Of a DNA stretch of 33,719 nt, positions 26,086 through 32,936 are shown in pieces. The translations under genes were made by a program, and so were the position numbers. Numbering within the stretch: position 1 is the first letter of the stretch; each line of letters begins with the position of its first letter. This stretch comes from Streptomycetaceae bacterium MP113-05. Its GTDB lineage: Bacteria; Actinomycetota; Actinomycetes; Streptomycetales; Streptomycetaceae. Where the stretch lies: positions 24,709-58,427 of the forward strand of contig KI547048.1 in the NCBI GenBank assembly GCA_000497405.1, written 5' to 3'. The notes beneath the pieces are model-generated. The model made no database searches, was not told the DNA's origin, and saw nothing but the letters and a program-made list of their open reading frames with translations.

Positions 26086-27414
26086 GTGTCCTCTGACGTG
26101 CAGTCGACCGAACCGAAGCAGTGGCGAGCCCGCATACCCCACGTGCCGTTCTGGGCGCAGATCCTCGCCGGCCTGGTGTGCGGCGTCCTGCTCGGCTGGC
26201 TCGCCCGGAGCGGCGACGTGTCCTGGCTCGGTACGGGTCTCGCCAAGATCGGCGAAACGTTTGTGCAGCTGTTGAAGCTGGCCGTTGCCCCCCTGGTGTT
26301 CTTCGCGATCGTGATCTCCATCACCAATCTGCGGAAGGTCTCCAACGCGGCCCGGCTGGCCAGCCGCACCCTGTTGTGGTTCATGATCACCTCGTTGATC
26401 GCGGTGGCCATCGGCCTCACCATCGCCCTGCTGACGAATCCCGGCGCCGGCACCGGCCTGACCGCGAACGACGGTGCGGAGCCGGAGTCCGCCGGCTCCT
26501 GGCTCGACTTCCTCACCGGGATCGTCCCGACCGACGTCGTCACACCGTTCACCGAACTCAACGTCCTCCAGATCGTCTTCATGGCCGCCGTCGTCGGCGT
26601 CGCGGCGCTGAAGCTCGGCCCGAAGGCCGAACCACTCCTCGAGATCGGCGAGTCGGTGCTGTCCCTACTGCAGAAGGCGCTCTGGTGGGTCATCCGGCTG
26701 GCCCCGATCGGCTCCCTCGGCCTCATCGGCACTGCCATCAAGGACTACGGCTGGGACCTCATCGGCCAGTACGCCACGTTCACCGCCGACGTGTACGTCG
26801 GCTGCGCGCTCGTGATCTTCGGCGTCTACCCGATGCTGCTGGCCTTCGCCGCCAAGGTGAACCCGGTGCAGTTCTTCCGCGGCGCCTGGCCCGCGATCCA
26901 GCTGGCCTTCGTGTCCCGCTCCTCGGTCGGCACCATGCCGCTGACCCAGAAGGTCACCGAGCGGCTGGGCGTGCCGAAGGAGTACACCTCGTTCGCGGTG
27001 CCCTTCGGCGCCACCACCAAGATGGACGGCTGCGCCTCGATCTATCCTGCGATCGCGGCCGTCTTCGTGGCGCAGATCTTCGGCATGGACCTGGGTGTCG
27101 GCGACTACCTGCTCATCGTGTTCGTCTCGGTCGTCGGCTCCGCTGCGACGGCCGGACTGACCGGGGCCACCGTCATGCTGACCCTCACCCTGTCCACGCT
27201 GGGTCTGCCGCTTGCCGGGGTGGGCCTGCTGCTGGCCGTCGACCCGATCCTCGACATGATGCGCACGGCCACCAACGTGGCGGGTCAGTCGGCGGCCACG
27301 GTGATCGTCGCCGCCCGGGAGGGCATTCTGGACCGCGACGCGTACGACCGTGCGGTGAGCGTGGACCTGGAGGCCTTCGACCTGGAGCCAGACGCCGTGC
27401 GGACGGCTGCCTGA
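26086..27414 (+). CDS. DAACS-family (dicarboxylate/amino acid:cation) symporter
   Basis: A 442-aa symporter of the glutamate/dicarboxylate/cystine family. Signatures: the serine-rich hairpin segment AFVSRSSVGTMPLT, the TKMDGCASIYPA motif in place of the NMDGT of glutamate transporters, and the substrate helix VDPILDMMRTATNVAGQ. The GC-A-x-IYPA part resembles, from memory, that of TcyP-type cystine symporters. GTG 26086 has CGGAG 7 nt upstream; a GTG two codons earlier is too close. The leader peptide before it suggests control by cysteine, so a sulfur amino acid is the favoured substrate, though glutamate or dicarboxylate is not excluded. Confidence 0.9.
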   Translation: MSSDVQSTEPKQWRARIPHVPFWAQILAGLVCGVLLGWLARSGDVSWLGTGLAKIGETFVQLLKLAVAPLVFFAIVISITNLRKVSNAARLASRTLLWFMITSLIAVAIGLTIALLTNPGAGTGLTANDGAEPESAGSWLDFLTGIVPTDVVTPFTELNVLQIVFMAAVVGVAALKLGPKAEPLLEIGESVLSLLQKALWWVIRLAPIGSLGLIGTAIKDYGWDLIGQYATFTADVYVGCALVIFGVYPMLLAFAAKVNPVQFFRGAWPAIQLAFVSRSSVGTMPLTQKVTERLGVPKEYTSFAVPFGATTKMDGCASIYPAIAAVFVAQIFGMDLGVGDYLLIVFVSVVGSAATAGLTGATVMLTLTLSTLGLPLAGVGLLLAVDPILDMMRTATNVAGQSAATVIVAAREGILDRDAYDRAVSVDLEAFDLEPDAVRTAA

Positions 27415-27425
27415 AGGCCCCGGCA

Positions 27426-27467
27426 CGCCGAAGGCGCCGGTCCCGCACGGGACCGGCGCCTGCGGCG
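27426..27467. terminator. Bidirectional terminator between converging genes
   Basis: GGCGCCGGTCCC (27433-27444) and its exact complement (27449-27460) close a 4-nt loop; an outer CGCCG/CGGCG stem extends it. It sits between the symporter and the last gene of the minus-strand operon. Confidence 0.8.
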
Positions 27468-27487
27468 TGGTGCGACGGGTGGCCGGA

Positions 27488-29026
27488 TCAGACCCCGAGG
27501 CGCTTCTTGACCTCGGCGAAGAACGGGATGTGCCGGTAGTCGCCGGCCTCGTCGTCGTAGTCGGTGTACCCGTTGGTGAAGGCGAGCAGCCCGGCCCGGA
27601 CGTCGGCGACGGGCTCGTCGTGGATGCGCCGCTCCACGGCCTGGATCTCTCCGAGGAACTGTGTCAGCACGCCCGGCAGTTCCGGGCGAAGGCTGATCCT
27701 TCCGTCGCTCAGCGTGATGCCGCCGTGCCGGGAGAGATAGTTGAACAGGAGCTGGGAGGCGACGGCGTCGTAGTTGGGGCGTGGTATGCCCTCGACGGCG
27801 TAGCGCAGCAGCCTCTCCGCGAGGATGTACTCGTATGCGGCACGGGCCTCGTCGGCAGGCAGTTCCCCGTCGTTGAGGCAGACCAGCATGGAGGAGACGT
27901 CCACCCGGAGCTCCTCCAGCCCGGCCAGCGGCTTGAGTTTCTTGGCGTGCAGGAAGTCGGGTATCGGCATGTCCCCCTGGCGGTGGTGGAACTCGTGCAG
28001 CCGTACCCACCAGGAGGAGGCGCCCTCGATGGTGTCGTCGTCCGCGCCCTGGATGAGCGGGAAGCTGCCCGGAGCCATCACCTCGTCGATCATCGTGCGG
28101 GTGATGCGGTTGTGGCGTTCGACGAACTTGTCGACGAAGTAGAAGATCAGGTCGTCGGGGTCCTGACGGCCGTCCAGGTGGTTCTCCGGGAAGAGCGCCA
28201 CGACGACCCGGGAGCGGAACCCCTCGGAACAGGCCGTGATGTTCACCGGCATGGTGTTGCTGGCGTACCGCTCGGCGAGGTGCGGATTGGTCGGGAGCGT
28301 GGAGTAGGACAGGAAGTCCAGCGAAAGCCGGGGGAAGTAGGAGGCGTCGAAGAGGGAGAACAGGTTCTGGTCCCGCCGGGTGTTGATGTGCTCCTTCGTC
28401 CGGAGCAGGCGGTGGTCGTCCTGGTAGTCCCGCAGGTCGGCGATGAGCGCCCGGGCCGCCGGTTCGTGCCGGACGTGCTCGGATCTCTCGAGCTTGTCCA
28501 GCAGGTCGGCCAGGAACTCCGGGCTGCGGGGATCCGCCTTCTTCTCGAGCGTCGCGCGGATCTCGTTGACCTCGTCGATGACGTTCTTGATGCCGGCGGA
28601 CATGCCTTCATCCCCTGTTCGAGTGGTCGGATGGTTCTGCCGCTTCCAGTACTCGAGCCCCCCGATCATCTCCTTGACCCGGAGCCCGGCCGCCGCGAGG
28701 GCCGCGGCGGCGCTGGTACCCGCGTTGCAGCCGGGTCCCCAGCCGAAGGTGACGTACAGCGGTTCCGGATCGAGTCCGGCGCAGACCGCGGCGGTCAGGG
28801 CGTCATGCGGCAGGCTCAGGGCGCCGGGGAGGGTCTCCTCCCGGTGATCCGGCTCCTTGCGGGCATCGGCCAGGACGATGCCGGAGACGCCGGCGGACAT
28901 GTCGTGGTACACGTCGTACGGGTCGGTCTCGCACGCCAGCCGGATTCCGTGGAAGTAGTCGTGCGCGGCCCGGGGACCGGCAGCCGGAACGGCGAGCACC
29001 CGGGAGGGGCCGGAGCTCGCCGTCAC
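27488..29026 (-). CDS. Rhodanese-DUF6421 fusion, possible metallohydrolase
   Basis: One frame of 512 codons. Residues 20-130 form a rhodanese-like domain with the loop FGWGPGCNAGTSAA (Cys100) and KEMIGGLEYWKRQ. After a short linker, Met142 begins a 371-residue domain resembling DUF6421. It contains HEFHH (HExxH, residues 344-348) and, 23 residues after the last histidine, EELRVD (371-376). HExxH with a later EExRxD is a zinc-site pattern of gluzincins, notably the DPP III (M49) family; a peptidase-like role is inference. GTG 29026 overlaps the Nudix stop (GTGA). The internal ATG 28603, with GGGG 8 nt upstream, could start a separate DUF6421 protein. It is the last gene of the operon. Confidence 0.8.
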   Translation of the reverse strand: MTASSGPSRVLAVPAAGPRAAHDYFHGIRLACETDPYDVYHDMSAGVSGIVLADARKEPDHREETLPGALSLPHDALTAAVCAGLDPEPLYVTFGWGPGCNAGTSAAAALAAAGLRVKEMIGGLEYWKRQNHPTTRTGDEGMSAGIKNVIDEVNEIRATLEKKADPRSPEFLADLLDKLERSEHVRHEPAARALIADLRDYQDDHRLLRTKEHINTRRDQNLFSLFDASYFPRLSLDFLSYSTLPTNPHLAERYASNTMPVNITACSEGFRSRVVVALFPENHLDGRQDPDDLIFYFVDKFVERHNRITRTMIDEVMAPGSFPLIQGADDDTIEGASSWWVRLHEFHHRQGDMPIPDFLHAKKLKPLAGLEELRVDVSSMLVCLNDGELPADEARAAYEYILAERLLRYAVEGIPRPNYDAVASQLLFNYLSRHGGITLSDGRISLRPELPGVLTQFLGEIQAVERRIHDEPVADVRAGLLAFTNGYTDYDDEAGDYRHIPFFAEVKKRLGV

Positions 29027-29922
29027 GGGGTGTTCTCCGCGATCCAGCTCTCGATGAGGAGCTTGCCGATGGAGTCCTGGCGGTACCCGTGCCCGGCTTC
29101 GATGTGGGACCGGAGTCCGGCCGCGGTGAACCAGCGCGCCTCCTTGAGCTCCACGCCGTCGACCGCCGTCTCGCGGGACGACGCCCTCGCCCGGAAGCCG
29201 ACCATCAGACCGGCCGGGAACGGCCACGCCTGCGAGCCCTGGTAGACGACCTCGTCGGCGCGGACCCCGGCCTCCTCCATCACCTCGCGGCGGACGGCGT
29301 CCTCCAGGTTCTCCCCGACCTCCACGAACCCCGCGAGAGTGCTGAAGGCGCCCGCTCCGGCTCCGGCGTGCCGGGCCAGCAGGCAGCGGGCGGGGTCCCC
29401 GGGGTGCTCCACGAGCACGATGACGGCCGGCTCGATCCTGGGGAACAGCAGCTTTCCGCAGCCGCCGCACGTCCGCAGGTGCCCGCCGTCGCGTTGGACG
29501 GCCGCCTCCCCGCAGGCCCCGCAGTAACGCTGGTTGCGGTGCCAGTGCAGCAGCCCCCGGGCGTACGCCAGCAGGCTCGCCCCCTCGACCGTCAGGGAGG
29601 GCACCAGCCGTCGTACGTCCTCCATGGCGTCGCCGGCCGCCGTGGCCAGGGCTTCGGCCTCGGTGAGGGGGGACAGGTCGGCGGTGAAGACGGCACGGCC
29701 GTCCTCGAGCCCGAGGAGTACGGGTTCGCCCTCGACGGAGTCCAGCACGCTGCGGGCCGGGACGTCCGCCTGGTGGCCGACCACCTTTCCGTCACGCAGC
29801 AGGCACTTGTCGCGCCACAGCGGGATCACCCTGCTGTCGGGCCGTGCCTCGAGTTCGGCGATCCAGCCGGCGTCGGTGCGGCGGTCGGCCGCGCGGTCCA
29901 GGTGGAGTCCTGTGTAGTGCAT
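29023..29922 (-). CDS. NudC-like Nudix hydrolase (NAD diphosphatase type)
   Basis: A 299-aa protein with the three-part NudC layout: an N-terminal domain (1-125), a zinc ribbon with Cys134, Cys137, Cys152 and Cys155, and a Nudix domain with a complete Nudix box at 198-220 (GFVEVGENLEDAVRREVMEE). The SQPWPFPxS-type motif that marks NAD(H) diphosphatases is present as SQAWPFPAGLM (230-240). The family splits NAD(H) into NMN(H) and AMP, and some members remove NAD caps from RNA. ATG 29922 has AAGAGG upstream; 11 bp separate it from the preceding gene and 4 bp overlap the next. Its place in a ligase operon suggests a dedicated substrate. Confidence 0.93.
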   Translation of the reverse strand: MHYTGLHLDRAADRRTDAGWIAELEARPDSRVIPLWRDKCLLRDGKVVGHQADVPARSVLDSVEGEPVLLGLEDGRAVFTADLSPLTEAEALATAAGDAMEDVRRLVPSLTVEGASLLAYARGLLHWHRNQRYCGACGEAAVQRDGGHLRTCGGCGKLLFPRIEPAVIVLVEHPGDPARCLLARHAGAGAGAFSTLAGFVEVGENLEDAVRREVMEEAGVRADEVVYQGSQAWPFPAGLMVGFRARASSRETAVDGVELKEARWFTAAGLRSHIEAGHGYRQDSIGKLLIESWIAENTP

Positions 29923-29933
29923 GGCGTTTCCTC

Positions 29934-30248
29934 TTACTTTTCGGCGCGTGGGGAGAGCGCGGTTCCGAGAGAGGCGTACGCGGTCGCCATGTCGGCCGGG
30001 CAGTCCTCGAGGGAGTCCGCGACGGAATCCCACACCACTCGAGCCGCCCGGACGAGCATGCGGTCCTTCGGCGGCGTCAGGTAGTACTGGAACACGAGCA
30101 TTTCGAGGGGCGCCGCAACAGCGTGGAGCACGTGGTCCGGCATCTCGAGCAGCCAGTCGTCGTAGCGCGGAGACTCGGCGATGCTCCGTACGGCGCGGCG
30201 TACGGCTGCCACGTCGACGTCGTCCCGCCGGTTGGTGACGCTCCTCAC
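29934..30248 (-). CDS. Small protein of unknown function in the ATP-grasp operon
   Basis: A 104-aa protein that I do not recognise. GTG 30248 overlaps the stop of the ATP-grasp gene (GTGA). It looks all-helical and soluble: VDVAAVRRAVRSIAES, YDDWLLEMPDHVLHAVAAPL, MLVFQYYLTPPKDRMLVRAA and VVWDSVADSLEDCPADMATA. There are no metal-binding clusters, signal peptide or membrane helix. It could be an accessory or carrier-like partner, but it lacks a clear phosphopantetheine DSL site and a precursor-peptide layout. Tight coupling suggests it acts with the second ATP-grasp enzyme. Confidence 0.75.
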   Translation of the reverse strand: MRSVTNRRDDVDVAAVRRAVRSIAESPRYDDWLLEMPDHVLHAVAAPLEMLVFQYYLTPPKDRMLVRAARVVWDSVADSLEDCPADMATAYASLGTALSPRAEK

Positions 30249-31501
30249 CCTTCGTCCGTGTAGCGAATCGGCCGGTAGCCCGCGAGGCGTTCGAAGTCAC
30301 GGTACAGAACCTCGTAGTCCCGGTTGCGCACCAGGAACGTGCCGCCGTTGTCGATGAGCGAGGCGCCCTGCGCGATCTCTTCGCCGTCGTGCACCTTCCA
30401 CTTCATCTCGACTTCGCTTTCCACGTCCGGGGCGACGAGTTCGGCGACGATGCCGGGGCGCTTGGGTATCACGCCGTCGAAGCAGTACACCTGTTCGCCG
30501 TCCCACGGACGGCTCTCCAGGCCCGCCTCGATGTCGAAGGCGAGGTTGAGCAGCGCGACGGAGTAGTTCTCCTGCATCGCGGCGAGTCCGGCCAGCCCCT
30601 TGAACCGGGCGCCGACTTCGAGGAACACCAGTTCGTCGTCCTTGGTGTGGAACAACTCCAGGTGGCTGGCACCGTCCAGAGTGCCGAGGGCATCGAGTGC
30701 GGTCTCGGCGAATTCGATCATCCGCGGCACACGGGGGTCGGAGTCGATGAGGTTGATGTCGGCGTTCACCTTGCCCTGCTGCACCTCCGTCGAGTTGACG
30801 AGGTATTCGGTGACGCCGCCGAACACGGTCTTCCCGTCCCGGGTGACCAGGTTGACGCTGAACATCGTGCCTTCGATGTGCTCTTCGTACTCGTAGTCGC
30901 GGCCGAGGTCGCCGGGCAGGGCGTGGAAGTCGTCCTCGGAGAAGACCTTGTACACGCCGTCGGCCGAGGCCGCGTCCACCGGCTTGAGAACGAAGGGCAG
31001 GCCCACGGCGGCGACGATGCCCTTCAGCACGTCCGCACGGTCCGCGGAGAACGCCGCCCGGTCGAAGCGGCCGAACTTCGGCACCCGCAGCCGGCTGCCC
31101 ACGAGTTCCTTCATCAGGCACTTGTCGCGGTACGGCAGCACCTGGGCCTGCGTGGGACCGGGCAGGCCGAACTCCTCGCGCAGTGCGGCGGTCAGCAGCA
31201 GGTTCCGCTCGTCGAAGCTGTGCAGGGTGAGCGTGTCACCTTCGGCCGTCGCGTTCGCCAGGTCCCGTACGACCGCCCGGGCGGCCTCCGGGTCGACGAT
31301 CGAGGACTCCGTGTAGGAGGGGTCGGTCAGCCCGCAGGGAACGGTGTGGACGGCGTGGAAGTAGTTCCGCTCGGCGTCCGAGACGTTCGCGCTGTCCTGC
31401 TCGGAGAAGATGCCCACGAACCGCACCTCGTCCGGCGCGGTCAGCAGGTCGTGCCGGAACACCCCGAAACCCCGCGTCGAAACGACGACGACTGTCTTCA
31501 C
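30245..31501 (-). CDS. ATP-grasp ligase
   Basis: A 418-aa ATP-grasp enzyme. Such enzymes activate a carboxylate as acyl phosphate and join it to an amine or thiol. Visible: an N-terminal preATP-grasp Rossmann-like part (VVVVSTRGFGVF), the phosphate-binding lysine in LPFVLKPVDAASADGVYKV (near residue 175), YEEHIEGTMFSVNLV, and the metal-binding segment LVFLEVGARFKGLAG (residues 305-319). The usual Asn of E-x-N-x-R is replaced, as in several amino acid ligase-like members. GTG 31501 overlaps the MFS stop by 4 bp. The specific substrates are unknown; dipeptide or amide formation is the general expectation. Confidence 0.9.
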   Translation of the reverse strand: MKTVVVVSTRGFGVFRHDLLTAPDEVRFVGIFSEQDSANVSDAERNYFHAVHTVPCGLTDPSYTESSIVDPEAARAVVRDLANATAEGDTLTLHSFDERNLLLTAALREEFGLPGPTQAQVLPYRDKCLMKELVGSRLRVPKFGRFDRAAFSADRADVLKGIVAAVGLPFVLKPVDAASADGVYKVFSEDDFHALPGDLGRDYEYEEHIEGTMFSVNLVTRDGKTVFGGVTEYLVNSTEVQQGKVNADINLIDSDPRVPRMIEFAETALDALGTLDGASHLELFHTKDDELVFLEVGARFKGLAGLAAMQENYSVALLNLAFDIEAGLESRPWDGEQVYCFDGVIPKRPGIVAELVAPDVESEVEMKWKVHDGEEIAQGASLIDNGGTFLVRNRDYEVLYRDFERLAGYRPIRYTDEG

Positions 31502-32898
31502 GCTTCTGCTCCGTTCTTCGTCATTGCCTTCGGTATGGCTTTCGTGCGGCGCTCCAGTGCCGCCAGCAGCGGCAGCGCGAGCAGGCTCATCCCCATGAGG
31601 AAGAGCATGGGCAGCAGGTCGTTCAGGGCGAGCAGCAGCGTCAGCAGGGCCGGGGCGGCGACCTCGCCCACGGTCCAGGACAACTGGTAGGTGGCCAGGT
31701 AGCGGCCACGGATATGGCTCGGCGCCATCGAGACGCTGAGGGTGTCGGCAGCGGGGAAGGCCAGTACCTCGCCGAACGTGAAGATCACCATGGCCGTGAA
31801 GAGCCCGACGTAGGTGAGCGCGTCGGGCGCCGGGTACAGCGCGATGAAGAGAGCGAACGCGGCGGCGTTGAGCAACGCTCCGAGCATCAGCACGCGGGTC
31901 ATCCGGCTGCGCTCGGCCCGCTTCGCGACCAGGGTCTGGGTGAGCGAGACCTGCACCGCGTTGACGACGATGAGGGTGCCCGCGATCCAGGCGGGCATGT
32001 GGAGCGCTTCGACGATGTAGATCGCCAGCAGCACCTTGATGAGCATCTGCGCGAAGACCATCGTCGCGTTGACGCCGATCAGGAGGACGTAGGGACCGTC
32101 CCTGAGCACCGCGCCGTACCCGGTGCCGGACTTCGTGGCGGTTGCGGCCCCGGCGGCCTCGGCGGATGCGACCGCTTCGACCCCGGCGGGCTCAGCGGGG
32201 GCGGGGCCCTCCTTCTGCGCCGTGGTGCCGGGCCCGTCGGCCTGCTCGGCCTGCCGTTCCGGATGCTGAGCCGGGCGCCAGGTGTACAGCAGGAAGGCGG
32301 CCAGTACGTAGCTGGCGGCGTTCCCGATCACGATCAGGTGCAGGGCGTTTCCCTCACCGAGCGCGAACGCGAACGCGGCGAGTGCGCCGCCGACACCCAT
32401 CGCCGTGTTGCGCAGGGCCATCTTGAAGCCGAACCAGGTGGTGCGGCGATCCTCGGTGGATGCCAGCACCACCAGACCACTGCTGGACGTCCAGTAGGTG
32501 GTGTGGCCGACCTGGACGAGGAAGACCACCACCCCGATCGTCCACACGGAGTCCGCGAGGAGGAATCCGAGGTACCCCACGACGGAGACCAGGTTGCCCC
32601 AGGCCGCCGTCCGTCGGGCGGTGAAGCGGTCGATGAGCGGACCGACGACCATGGACGTGGGCAGCGCGCACAGCCGGGCGGCGGTCATCGCGGCGCCGAT
32701 GGCGGCCAGCGACACCGGGGTCGTCCTGGCGAAGTACACGACGGTGAACGCCAGGATCAGCCCGGTGCCCAGGCTGTCGATGGAACTGGCAGCGACGAAC
32801 TTGCCGTTCCCTTTCAGCGGTGGGATGCCGAGCCGCTGCCAGAGCGGCTCTCGGAGGGTGGTGGTGGTCACTGCTTCGACTCTCTTCGTCGTCGTCAC
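31498..32898 (-). CDS. MFS transporter
   Basis: A 466-aa transporter with about twelve transmembrane segments in two halves, divided by a central loop of roughly 50 residues rich in Glu, Ala and Pro (residues 208-260). The motif LPTSMVVGPLIDRFTARR between helices 2 and 3 corresponds to the MFS motif A (GxLaDRxGRR). Placed between two ATP-grasp genes and overlapping the second, it most likely exports the product of the cluster or provides self-resistance. GTG 32898 or GTG 32871 may be the start; the second has AAGAGAG at a good distance. It begins 38 bp after the first ATP-grasp gene. Confidence 0.9.
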   Translation of the reverse strand: MTTTKRVEAVTTTTLREPLWQRLGIPPLKGNGKFVAASSIDSLGTGLILAFTVVYFARTTPVSLAAIGAAMTAARLCALPTSMVVGPLIDRFTARRTAAWGNLVSVVGYLGFLLADSVWTIGVVVFLVQVGHTTYWTSSSGLVVLASTEDRRTTWFGFKMALRNTAMGVGGALAAFAFALGEGNALHLIVIGNAASYVLAAFLLYTWRPAQHPERQAEQADGPGTTAQKEGPAPAEPAGVEAVASAEAAGAATATKSGTGYGAVLRDGPYVLLIGVNATMVFAQMLIKVLLAIYIVEALHMPAWIAGTLIVVNAVQVSLTQTLVAKRAERSRMTRVLMLGALLNAAAFALFIALYPAPDALTYVGLFTAMVIFTFGEVLAFPAADTLSVSMAPSHIRGRYLATYQLSWTVGEVAAPALLTLLLALNDLLPMLFLMGMSLLALPLLAALERRTKAIPKAMTKNGAEA

Positions 32899-32936
32899 AT
32901 CTTCGTCCCGTGTGCCGTCATCGCGCGTCGTCCGGA

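Noticed and set aside
30389-31690. A 433-codon open frame on the plus strand
   Set aside because: It is antisense to the ATP-grasp gene, which has clear motifs and a coupled start; long antisense frames are expected at this GC content.
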